From NCBI GenBank assembly GCA_904063045.1, contig CAJFCJ010000172.1, positions 1 through 23,493 on the forward strand: a DNA stretch of 23,493 nucleotides. The letters run 5' to 3'. Shown here one piece after another: positions 15,989 to 23,493 of the stretch. How positions within the stretch are numbered: position 1 is the stretch's first letter; every line of letters begins with the position of its first letter. A program made the translations under genes and the position numbers. Under the pieces are notes generated by a model. It was given only the letters and a program-made list of their open reading frames with translations. It was not told the origin of the DNA and made no database searches. The DNA comes from Dimorphilus gyrociliatus. Lineage: Eukaryota > Annelida > Polychaeta > Dinophilidae.

Positions 15989-18352
15989 ATGAAAATTAAT
16001 TACAATCAAGTAAAAGAACCTTTGCCTAAATATAGTTATGACTATAAGAAACCTGATTTTAAGGTAAAAGTTACAAGAGAAGACCTCAATTATCCTGTAG
16101 ACAGATATAGTAAAAATCAAATGACTTATTCTGACTATAATGCTCTTCCTATTAAAGATAAGATTCTTATTGATCGAAAAAGAGGCGTTCATGATAAAGG
16201 AAACGTTGAAAATAAAACAAGTTCTGATGAATCTACGACTTTGGAGAATAACAGTGAACTGGATAAAATAATAATGCAAAGACACAAGAATAATAAACCT
16301 TATTCTACAAGGAAGGAGCTAAATATTCCTTTAAAAAGATTGGAAGGTGACTTAAATAATTATAAACAAGAGGATACTATAAGTTATTGGGAAGAAGAGG
16401 AAACTAAACCAAATCAACATACACAGAGTAACGGACCCGGTGCTTATCATCATGGCAAAGATAAACCAAATCAACATACACAGAGTAACGGACCCGGTGC
16501 TTATCATCATGGCAAAGATAAACCAAATCAACATACACAGAGTAACGGACCTGGTGCTTATCATCATGGTAAAGATAAACCAAATCAACATACACAAAGT
16601 AACGGACCCGGTGCTTATCATCATGGCAAAGATAAACCAAATCAACATACACAGAGTAACGGACCCGGTGCTTATCATCATGGTAAAGATAAACCAAATC
16701 AACATACACAAAGTAACGGACCCGGTGCTTATCATCATGGCAAAAATAAACCAAATCATTATACACAAAGTAACGGACCTGGTGCTTATCATCATGGTAA
16801 AGATAAACCAAATCATTATACACAAAGTAACGGACCTGGTGCTTATCATCATGGTAAAGATAAACCAAATCATTATACACAGAGTAACGGACCCGGTGCT
16901 TATCATCATGGCAAAAATAAACCAAATCATTATACACAAAGTAACGGACCTGGTGCTTATCATCATGGTAAAGATAAACCAAATCATTATACACAGAGTA
17001 ACGGACCCGGTGCTTATCATCATGGCAAAGATAAACCAAATCAACATACACAGAGTAACGGACCCGGTGCTTATCATCATGGAAGTAGCTCAAGCAAACC
17101 TAGCCCTAATAAAAATGACGAGATAAATACTTATGAGATGTTTATAGCTAAAGAAATAAAAAAGGATAAGAGGGAAAGCAAGAATAACGATTCTATAGCT
17201 AATGAATATATTGAGAAATTATCCGAATCTGATACCGTATACTTAAAGGATGTCAGTAAGGAGACCAGAGACAATATAAACATTTCGATTACCAAATTTG
17301 ATTTTATAAAAATAAAAGACAAGATTATCAACATTAAAGAAAAGATAGAGAATAAAACAGATGATAAATACGATAGCTCTTTTATTAGTAATATTTACAT
17401 TTTTAAAGTAGAAGAAAAGAAACTTATAGTTCAACATATACAACTTCTCCAGTCCATCTACGAGAAAATATTGTTTTATATTTCTAGTATAGAAGAGAAG
17501 AAACATGAAATCAAAGAAAAAGTAAAAGATATAAAAAAAGAAGCTAATAAGATAAAACATAAAAAAGACTATGAGAATAAAATTAATCAAAAAGAAAAGT
17601 ACAAAGAAGAAGAGATAATGTATATGACAACTTATCATGATTATAATGAAACGGATAGCACATATAAAAAGTTACAGAATAAAGTAAAGGATAAAATAGA
17701 GAAAGAAGCTTTTAAATTGAAATTGGCACTTGAAATAATTAATGGAGTCAAGGATGGAGCATTTTTAGACAATAAAATAAGTTCCCAAAAGTATCAAATA
17801 ATCAAAACTGAAAAAGAAGAAATAAGTACCTCAATAAAACACAAAAACGATAAAAACAATAAAACATTAAAAGATCCAATTTATGGTAATTTTAAGGAAT
17901 TATCTAAAGTAAAGAAAGAGGTAAATAGTACAAATAATTTAAATTACATATCATTTAAAAAAAATGAAACACCAGAAGATAAAACTTTTAATCTGGACGA
18001 AAAAACTAGCAATATACTAAAAAAAAGAGAAAATACAAAAACGTTTCAAAGTGTTATACTAAAAAAGGAGTTAGAACATCTAGAAAAGAAACTTGATGAA
18101 GTGAAGGAAGATTTGAAAAAAACAGTTAAAGAAAAAGCGAAGATTTTTAAAGAACAAATTAAGCTCAAAAAAGACGAAAAAGCTTTAACGCCGGCATTTT
18201 ACGATAAAAAAATAGAAAAACTAGACAAAAAGATGTGTAAAATATCTAGTAGAGAAAAAGAGCTTAATATAGAGCTATCTTTAACAAGAGAAGATTTATG
18301 TAAATTAAGAAAAATGTACAACTCTAATGTTAGAGGAAGACCTGTAAAATAA
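15989..18352 (+). CDS. Lectin-family member 5, second ORF: His/Gly/Pro repeat array and coiled coil
   Basis: The ATG at 15989 lies 26 codons into a frame already open at 15911, so this is most simply the C-terminal part of member 5. In order it has a charged linker (residues 1-139), twelve 19-residue units (140-365) with the core QSNGPGAYHHG, a short Ser patch (SSSSKPSP), and about 400 residues of Lys/Glu-rich predicted coiled coil. It ends RGRPVK. The His-Gly-Pro-rich units suggest an extracellular structural or metal-binding tract, as in some spore-wall or polar-tube proteins; this is inference. I do not recognise the protein. If translated on its own it would lack a signal peptide. Confidence 0.75.
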   Translation: MKINYNQVKEPLPKYSYDYKKPDFKVKVTREDLNYPVDRYSKNQMTYSDYNALPIKDKILIDRKRGVHDKGNVENKTSSDESTTLENNSELDKIIMQRHKNNKPYSTRKELNIPLKRLEGDLNNYKQEDTISYWEEEETKPNQHTQSNGPGAYHHGKDKPNQHTQSNGPGAYHHGKDKPNQHTQSNGPGAYHHGKDKPNQHTQSNGPGAYHHGKDKPNQHTQSNGPGAYHHGKDKPNQHTQSNGPGAYHHGKNKPNHYTQSNGPGAYHHGKDKPNHYTQSNGPGAYHHGKDKPNHYTQSNGPGAYHHGKNKPNHYTQSNGPGAYHHGKDKPNHYTQSNGPGAYHHGKDKPNQHTQSNGPGAYHHGSSSSKPSPNKNDEINTYEMFIAKEIKKDKRESKNNDSIANEYIEKLSESDTVYLKDVSKETRDNINISITKFDFIKIKDKIINIKEKIENKTDDKYDSSFISNIYIFKVEEKKLIVQHIQLLQSIYEKILFYISSIEEKKHEIKEKVKDIKKEANKIKHKKDYENKINQKEKYKEEEIMYMTTYHDYNETDSTYKKLQNKVKDKIEKEAFKLKLALEIINGVKDGAFLDNKISSQKYQIIKTEKEEISTSIKHKNDKNNKTLKDPIYGNFKELSKVKKEVNSTNNLNYISFKKNETPEDKTFNLDEKTSNILKKRENTKTFQSVILKKELEHLEKKLDEVKEDLKKTVKEKAKIFKEQIKLKKDEKALTPAFYDKKIEKLDKKMCKISSREKELNIELSLTREDLCKLRKMYNSNVRGRPVK
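16406..17083 (+). repeat. Twelve 57-bp in-frame tandem repeats
   Basis: Twelve units of 57 bp, the last lacking its final two codons. Two protein variants occur: KPNQHTQ (units 1-6 and 12) and KPNHYTQ (units 7-11). Silent variants (cag/caa, ccc/cct, ggc/ggt) mark duplication history: units 1 and 2 are identical, as are 7, 8 and 10. Other frames on both strands are also open across the array, only because the unit is a multiple of three. Confidence 0.95.
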
Positions 18353-18354
18353 AA

Positions 18355-18362
18355 CAATTTTT
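18355..18362 (+). repeat. Target-site duplication CAATTTTT (left)
   Basis: Exact 8-bp match to 19459-19466, directly abutting the Merlin terminal repeat. It lies 2 bp after the stop codon of the preceding gene. Confidence 0.85.
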
Positions 18363-19458
18363 GGTAATGGTGTAAATTTCGAGAACTTTGGAAAATTCCG
18401 AGAACTTTTAAAAATTAAAACACCCCTCCCTTTGAAAAAAAAATAAATTAAATTTATATATTTTTAACTAGTAATAATATTTCCTTAAATATTTCAAATA
18501 TTGATTTTTCTTTGTTTTTGCATCTAAAACAAAATTCAGATAAATATAATTCTAAAGAGCTTCTAGAACTTAAATATCTTCCTCTTAGTGTTCGTTTCAA
18601 TCTAGACCATAAATTTTCTATATTTTGGGTATGAGCACCAGATAATGGGTCTACGAAGTTATTTTTGTGGTTAACGCTCTCATGATAATATGTATCATTT
18701 CCTCCAAAAAAGTGCATGTATGATGGCCACTCATCACTTAATACAATTGAGTTTTCATGAATTGTATCTCTGATAACCTGTCTTAATACAGGTAGTGTTC
18801 TGTTTTCCACAGTCTTAAGATAAAACGAGCCTGTATTCCGCTCAATAGCTCCCCATAGCCACTTTTGTTCTATAAGTCTTCCTCTATTAGACCTTCTTTT
18901 GCTGATTAATGTTTCATCAATTTCTACTTCACCAAAATCTCCAAGTCTCTCAGCATTATTATCTATATTCTCTTTTATAGCATTTCTTATTATTGAGTAG
19001 TATTTTATAATTGTTTTTTTAGAAATCTTGAGGTTTTCTTCTGCTTCTTTAACTTTGTTTTCTTTTATGAAACATAATAAGATTCTGAAAAACTCAATAA
19101 GAGAAATTTTTATTTTTGAGTATCCAATTGTGACTTTGTAGCCTTTTTTTTTCTTGCACACACCACAGAAAAAATAAAATCCATCAGCCTTATGTTTATC
19201 CTTTCTAAGGTTCAAAGTAACTTGACAGAGTCTACACATATACAAATCCTCAATCAAACCATTTTGATACAAAAATAAATTTATATCTTCATTTGATACT
19301 AAGCTTTGGGATTCTATCTTATATAAAAACCAATTAAAATTCATAAAGGTTTTTTAATTTTTTTTAATTTTTTTAGTTTTTTTTAATTTTTTTAAGTTTT
19401 TTCCAATTTTTAAAAGTTCTCGGAATTTTCCAAAGTTCTCGAAATTTACACCGTTACC
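18363..19458 (-). mobile_element. Complete Merlin DNA transposon (1096 bp)
   Basis: Terminal inverted repeats of 54 bp (18363-18416 and 19405-19458) differ at a single base and begin GGTAATGG / GGTAACGG. Each holds two GAGAACTTT motifs, possible transposase-binding sites. A perfect 8-bp target duplication (CAATTTTT) flanks it. The single ORF inside is uninterrupted. All hallmarks of a recent, possibly active insertion are present. Confidence 0.93.
18454..19344 (-). CDS. Merlin transposase, intact
   Basis: A 296-residue DDE transposase from ATG 19344 to 18454, the usual Merlin length. The N-terminus has a zinc-ribbon-like pair of CxxC motifs (CRLC near residue 37, CGVC near 60). Catalytic residues are visible in order: Asp in GEVEIDETLISKRR, Asp in SIVLSDEWPSYMHF, and Glu in AHTQNIENLWSRLK, with the GRLIEQKWLWGAIER strand between the first two. 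No stop or frameshift is present, unlike every other transposase in the window. It catalyses cut-and-paste transposition of its own element. Confidence 0.92.
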   Translation of the reverse strand: MNFNWFLYKIESQSLVSNEDINLFLYQNGLIEDLYMCRLCQVTLNLRKDKHKADGFYFFCGVCKKKKGYKVTIGYSKIKISLIEFFRILLCFIKENKVKEAEENLKISKKTIIKYYSIIRNAIKENIDNNAERLGDFGEVEIDETLISKRRSNRGRLIEQKWLWGAIERNTGSFYLKTVENRTLPVLRQVIRDTIHENSIVLSDEWPSYMHFFGGNDTYYHESVNHKNNFVDPLSGAHTQNIENLWSRLKRTLRGRYLSSRSSLELYLSEFCFRCKNKEKSIFEIFKEILLLVKNI

Positions 19459-19466
19459 CAATTTTT
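19459..19466 (+). repeat. Target-site duplication CAATTTTT (right)
   Basis: Partner of 18355-18362. Confidence 0.85.
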
Positions 19467-19583
19467 TATACCTAATTTATAGAACCAATTAGTTTTTTAT
19501 TTAATATTTTAAAACAAATGATTAGTTTTTATATGAAACATTAAAAAAATTAAACTTAAAAGGAAATTATTTTTACTCTAAAA

Positions 19584-20030
19584 ATGAAAGTAAAACCATC
19601 TGGAGTATCACAGAACGTGGCTTGGACGGACCAAAAAGGGTCGTGGTTAATTCATATGACAATTACTTTTCTTCTTTTAGTAATTTTAGCACAAATATTT
19701 GGAATTAACAAAGCGATACAACTTACAATTTTATTTTACAATTGTATAACATTTATTTTCTTTCATTGGATTATCGGAGACCCATTTGAGGAGAGATTTG
19801 AAGGTCATACTTTCTGGGAGCAAATGACAGAACAATTGGAATATTCAGAAAGTACACTTTTTGTAGGTCTCTATCCAGCAATTATTTTTATTATAGGAAA
19901 TCACTTAGTAGTTTGGAACAAAGTTCTTTTTTACGCTTCTCTTTTCTCTCTATGTTTGGTAATGATACCTAAACTAGGCTTTATGCATGGAAAAAGAATA
20001 TTTGGTTTAAGAAGAAAAAAATCAGAATAA
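19584..20030 (+). CDS. ORMDL: ORMDL-family ER protein (sphingolipid regulator)
   Basis: A 148-residue protein matching the ORM/ORMDL family in length (about 150) and layout. After a short polar N-terminus containing QKGSW it has four hydrophobic segments (about residues 22-41, 45-66, 92-110 and 112-132). Family signatures are visible: FHWIIGDPFE (ORMDL has H..KGTPFE), FWEQMTEQLEYS (HWEQMDYG in relatives) and PKLGFMHGKRIFGL near the C-terminus. ORMDL proteins sit in the ER membrane and restrain serine palmitoyltransferase, the first enzyme of sphingolipid synthesis. The phosphorylated N-terminal extension of yeast Orm1/2 is absent. It converges with uL15, 9 bp between stop codons. Confidence 0.88.
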   Translation: MKVKPSGVSQNVAWTDQKGSWLIHMTITFLLLVILAQIFGINKAIQLTILFYNCITFIFFHWIIGDPFEERFEGHTFWEQMTEQLEYSESTLFVGLYPAIIFIIGNHLVVWNKVLFYASLFSLCLVMIPKLGFMHGKRIFGLRRKKSE

Positions 20031-20039
20031 AGTTTTAAT

Positions 20040-20477
20040 TTAAGCAGAAATAATTGTTTTTCCACCACGTTCTTCTATTTTTTTAGTAGCTTCTGGTGTA
20101 AACTGATTAGCAATAACAATTGCAGGGTAAAGAATATCACCTTTACCGATTACCTTTTTAATTCCTTTTGTTCTGCAGTCAACAACTGGTAGATTTCCAC
20201 TCTCAATAATATCTAGTTGTTCATTCCTATTAACCAATGTCCAAATTTGGTCAACATTAATAGTTTTTGCGATGGTATTATTTTTTTCTCTGTGGAAAAT
20301 ATTCATTCCTCTCTTTCCAATATGATCAGGATGATATTTTTGGAATAGAGTTTTTCTATGTTTCAAGGCACCACACTTACCTCTACCACTGGGATGTTTT
20401 CTATGTTTACCTACTCTTCCATAACCATGAGAGACTTGACCTCTTAACTTTCTTGTTTTTTTTCTTTTAAGAAACAT
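20040..20477 (-). CDS. RPL27A: 60S ribosomal protein uL15 (L27a/L28)
   Basis: A 145-residue basic protein, close to the usual eukaryotic length. The N-terminal part is unmistakable: RKTRKLRGQVSHGYGRVGKH, then KHPSGRGKCG and FQKYHPDHIGKRGMNIFH. The C-terminal half is a standard uL15 fold (PVVDCRTKGIKKVIGKGD). It is a core component of the large ribosomal subunit. The ATG at 20477 has CCCC 3 nt upstream, confirming the start. No N-terminal intron is needed. It overlaps nothing but lies tail to tail with ORMDL. Confidence 0.95.
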   Translation of the reverse strand: MFLKRKKTRKLRGQVSHGYGRVGKHRKHPSGRGKCGALKHRKTLFQKYHPDHIGKRGMNIFHREKNNTIAKTINVDQIWTLVNRNEQLDIIESGNLPVVDCRTKGIKKVIGKGDILYPAIVIANQFTPEATKKIEERGGKTIISA

Positions 20478-20480
20478 TTA

Positions 20481-20491
20481 GGGGTAAATTT
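20481..20491 (-). promoter_or_regulatory. CCCC and AAATTT start signals of uL15
   Basis: Reading toward the gene: AAATTT, then CCCC, then TAA and the ATG. Both motifs are described upstream of microsporidian genes, especially ribosomal ones. Confidence 0.6.
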
Positions 20492-20638
20492 TTAAATAAA
20501 ATTAAAAAAAAAATTTAAAAAGTTTTATAAAATAAAAAAATATTATTAATTAAAATAACTTTTAAAACATGATATAACAAAATAACAGAAACACCTATAA
20601 AAAATAAATAAAAATTTTTGGAATTATAAAAAAATATA

Positions 20639-21249
20639 CAGTTTGTCTCATCAGAAATGGAATATGTTTTTTAATATAACTTTTTAATATCAAACTTTCT
20701 GGAATGAAATATTAAACGTACATGCATATTACAAATTTTTTCTTAGATATATATACTTGATGATATTTTGAAATAATATCACTTTTTCTACATTTGAAAA
20801 ATCTTGTCTCAAAAAATGCCTATATTTTTTATGTACGCCATATATTGAAAAGTAAAACATTATATTTTCTCAATATTTCATAAATAAATGTTTTTATATA
20901 TTTCTTTCTTTATTTATTGTATTTTGATCATATAATCAGCGTTTTTTCCAAATTAAGAAAAAAAACTTGTTTAATGGGATAAAAGTGTTAGTAGATTCCA
21001 AAAGATTGCACTTTTAAAGACACCCACATATTTTCAAGTTTGCTTATAATATATAAGTTTTTTTTGACATTAATAAATAGAACTTTTTGATGAAAATTAT
21101 CAGATCAACACATAGTCATAAATATCAAATTTTTTTAATATAGAAAAAAATTAGACTATTTTAAAATCCACCGAAAAATAGATTAATAGGAAATTAAAAA
21201 CTTCTAAGGTTTAAAAAGAAAGTTTAGACCAGTTTCTGATTAATATTTT
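20639..21249 (+). repeat. Left terminal inverted repeat (about 611 bp)
   Basis: Reverse complement of 22234-22838 with only scattered differences by eye, ending in GTTTCTGATTAATATTTT at the inner side. Confidence 0.85.
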
Positions 21250-21263
21250 TTTTATTATCCCTT

Positions 21264-22243
21264 ATGGTTAAAAAACAATTGACAATATTTGAAAAAGGAG
21301 AGATAAATGGAATGTATCTGGCCGGAAAGACAATGGATGATATCGCAAATACTTATAAGAGATCTAAATCTACAATTAAGTGTGTTATCAGTAGTTTCAA
21401 AAAAGAAGGAGAAAGCAGAGAAAGAAAAAAAAACTAAATGAAGAATCAGCTAAAAAAAGTATTAAAAATTGTTAAAAAACACCTTTTACTCCTCTTAGAA
21501 AACTATCTGTAATCATAAGTCAAGAAATGAACCTGAAAGTATCAAAAGATACACTAAAAAGAGAGCTAAATTCTAAAGGAGTCAAGGATATTACCCATAA
21601 GAAAGCCACAGTTGAAACCGATACATATTCAGAATAGAATAAAAATATGTAAAGAAATATTGTTAATTTTGAGAAATATTCCAATAGAATAATATATACA
21701 GATGAAAGTAAGTTTAACTTAATTTATAATGATGGAAAACAAATAATACGGGTATGGATGTTAAAAATTTGTACAAACAGTTAAATTTGGAGGTGGTATG
21801 GTGATGGTATGGGGATGTTTAGTGTATTTGGTGTTGGGAAGTTAAAATTCATAGATGGTAGAATGCTGCAACTGATTATATCAAATTTTGAGAGATTTTA
21901 TGCTAGTATCAATTAGGATGTGGGGGATGGAAGATTATATTCTGCTTCATGATAACGACCCCAAACACAATGCTAAGTTAACTAAAGAATTTCTAAATAA
22001 TCGAAATATAAAGGTACTCCCATGACCCTCTCAATCCCTGATCTAAACCCGATAGAAAACCTATGGGATCATGTTAAGAGAAAAGTCGCACAAAGAAAAC
22101 CAGAGAATATAAACGAACTTAAATCTACTATCCGTAGAGTTTGGTACTCGATACCAGTATCAATGTGTAGGAATTTAAATGAGAGTTTTTATAAGAGAAT
22201 TAAGGATTGTATAAAAAACAACGGAAATTCATTAAAATATTAA
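21264..22243 (+). pseudogene. Tc1-family transposase, decayed
   Basis: The ATG at 21264 has CCC 2 nt upstream. The first 58 codons form an HTH (GKTMDDIANTYKRSKSTIK). After several frame breaks the catalytic pieces are recognisable: RIIYTDESKFN (Asp), FGGGMVMVWGC, LLHDNDPKH (Asp), and SIPDLNPIENLWDHVKRK (Glu) in the last open stretch, 22022-22243. A TGA replaces the Trp in the LP-W-PSQSP region near 22023. It is clearly inactive despite the well-preserved terminal repeats. Confidence 0.85.
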
Positions 22244-22838
22244 TCAGAAACTGGTCTAAACTTTCTTTTTAAACCTTGAAGTTTTTAATTTCCTACTTAA
22301 TCTATTTTTCCGTGGATTTTAAAATAGTCTAATTTTTTTCTATATTAAAAAAATTTGATATTTATGACTATGTGTTGATCTGATAATTTTCATCAAAAAG
22401 TCCGATTTATTAATGTCAAAAAAAATTATATTATAAGCAAACTTGAAAATATGTGGGGTCTTTAAAAGTGCAATCTTTTGGAATCTACAACACTTTTATC
22501 CCATTAAACAAGTTTTTTTCTTAATTTGGAAAAACGCTGATTATATGATCAAAATACAATAAATAAAGAAAGAAATATATAAAAACATTTATTTATGAAA
22601 TATTGAGAAAATATAATGTTTTACTTTTCAATATATGGCGTACATAAAAAATATAGGCATTTTTTTGAGACAAGATTTTTCAAATGTAGAAAAAGTGATA
22701 TTATTTCAAAATATCATCAAGTATATATATCTAAGAAAAAATTTGTAATATGCATGTACGTTTAATATTTCATTCCAGAAAGTTTGATATTAAAAAGTTA
22801 TATTAAAAAACATATTCCATTTCTGATGAGACAAACTA
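22234..22838 (-). repeat. Right terminal inverted repeat (about 605 bp)
   Basis: Partner of 20639-21249; begins inside the last codons of the transposase. Confidence 0.85.
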
Positions 22839-22990
22839 TAAGTAATCAATAAATATTAATAGTAAGAAGAAATATATGATTTTTTAAGGTGTTCCTAAAA
22901 ACTATGTTAAGTTTTTATATGAAAACGGTAATTCTATTTTTGTAAATAATTTAATCAATCTCTATATAAAAGTTGTTTTAAATTTAACAA

Positions 22991-22996
22991 CCCTTT
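22991..22996 (+). promoter_or_regulatory. CCC start motif
   Basis: CCC at 22991-22993, three bases before the ATG at 22997, like 1095 and uL15. Confidence 0.5.
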
Positions 22997-23493
22997 ATGC
23001 TATTAATAATCGTTTATTATATTTTAATCAATTCAACTAATAAAGAAGAAAAGCTAAACCTTATACAATCTAATATATATTCCAATAAAGAACAACATTC
23101 TTTATTTAAAAAAGAAAAAAATAAACTAAAAGAATTAATAAAAGGAGAAAAAGAAACATTATTATTAAATTATTTAGAAGAAAAAAATTCTTCAAGTGAA
23201 AATTTAGAGTTTATGGAAACAAATGAGATGTTTTATGATGATTATAATAGAATTACTCAATTAGGAAATGAAAACTCAAAAAACGTCAAAAAAAATTTTA
23301 TAAACACTTCAAATAAAAACATAAAAAAAGCAAAAAATAAAATTTACCCAAAACAAGCAAAAAAATTTATTAAAGTAATTAAATTAAAAATTCCAAATAA
23401 GAATTTAAAAATTGAAGAAAGTAAAAAAAATATAAATAATTCAAATAAGAATTTAAAAATTGAAGAAAGTAAAAAAAATATAAATAATTCAAA
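22997..23493 (+). CDS. Secreted Lys/Asn-rich repeat protein, 5' part (runs off window)
   Basis: The frame is open for 165 codons from an ATG with a CCC motif just upstream, to the end of the window. It starts with a short signal-peptide-like segment (MLLIIVYYILINS), then Lys/Glu/Asn-rich, mostly helical sequence. Two perfect 48-bp tandem repeats follow (23396-23443 and 23444-23491), each 16 residues beginning NKNLKIEESKK. More copies may follow beyond the edge. It lacks the four-Cys lectin pattern in the visible part. The function is unknown. Confidence 0.7.
   Translation, partial: MLLIIVYYILINSTNKEEKLNLIQSNIYSNKEQHSLFKKEKNKLKELIKGEKETLLLNYLEEKNSSSENLEFMETNEMFYDDYNRITQLGNENSKNVKKNFINTSNKNIKKAKNKIYPKQAKKFIKVIKLKIPNKNLKIEESKKNINNSNKNLKIEESKKNINNS
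23396..23491 (+). repeat. Two perfect 48-bp tandem coding repeats
   Basis: Units 23396-23443 and 23444-23491 are identical and in frame; a third appears to begin at the window edge. Confidence 0.9.

Larger units (their letters stand above)
20639..22838 (+). mobile_element. Tc1-like transposon (2200 bp) with 0.6-kb terminal inverted repeats
   Basis: It starts CAGTTTGTCTCATCAG and ends with the complement, flanked by TA on both sides (20637-20638 and 22839-22840). The inverted repeats are unusually long (20639-21249 and 22234-22838) and nearly identical, leaving only about 1 kb for the transposase, whose stop codon lies inside the right repeat. The last base of the right end differs (A instead of G). 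Confidence 0.9.

Noticed and set aside
16406-17083. CRISPR-like regular repeat array
   Set aside because: Units are contiguous, in frame and lack unique spacers; the context is eukaryotic.
16352-17126. Long open frames on the minus strand and another plus frame over the repeat array
   Set aside because: The 57-bp unit is a multiple of three, so any stop-free frame in one unit stays open across all units. They are shadows of the real coding frame.

Overview
This window looks like a very AT-rich microsporidian (fungus-related intracellular parasite) chromosome segment. Three things point there. It encodes short, divergent eukaryotic housekeeping proteins: an ORMDL-family protein and ribosomal protein uL15. 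Several genes carry a CCC or CCCC motif a few bases before the ATG, the transcription/start signature known from microsporidia. It also holds Merlin (IS1016-like) and Tc1/mariner DNA transposons, both reported in transposon-rich microsporidia. The species cannot be fixed from sequence alone. No tRNA, rRNA or CRISPR array was seen.

Layout. 1-654: a Merlin transposase (minus) cut by the window edge. 1100-3849: a large charged, repeat-rich protein of unknown function, split into two ORFs by a -1 shift at an A6 run. 4794-8920: a cluster of at least three, probably four, related secreted-type genes or gene remnants. Each shares a four-cysteine, QxW-type (ricin-B/beta-trefoil-like) domain, and two continue into Ser-rich, polybasic and Cys-rich tails. 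9640-14231: a transposon graveyard, with an IS630/Tc1-type remnant, a Merlin copy (8-bp target duplication) nested in an older Merlin, and a Tc1 element with IR/DR ends. 14772-18352: a fifth family member, whose second ORF holds twelve 57-bp repeats and a coiled-coil C-terminus. 18363-19458: a complete, apparently intact Merlin element with a perfect 8-bp target duplication, inserted just after the stop codon of that gene. 19584-20477: convergent ORMDL and uL15 genes, 9 bp apart. 20639-22838: a Tc1-like element with about 0.6-kb inverted repeats and a decayed transposase. 22997-end: the 5' part of a secreted, Lys/Asn-rich repeat protein running off the window.

The most interesting signal is in the lectin-like family. 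In two members on opposite strands, about 9 kb apart, the lectin ORF ends shortly after the in-frame heptamer A AAA AAG, the classic -1 ribosomal frameshift site. In both, the -1 frame stays open for more than 400 codons. A third member has a single in-frame TGA at the corresponding stage of the protein. The cysteine-rich tails of members 1 and 4 resemble each other, which supports each lectin and tail being one protein. Recoding, recent inactivation, an intron (member 1 only) and homopolymer sequencing error remain to be separated; RNA and proteomics would decide.
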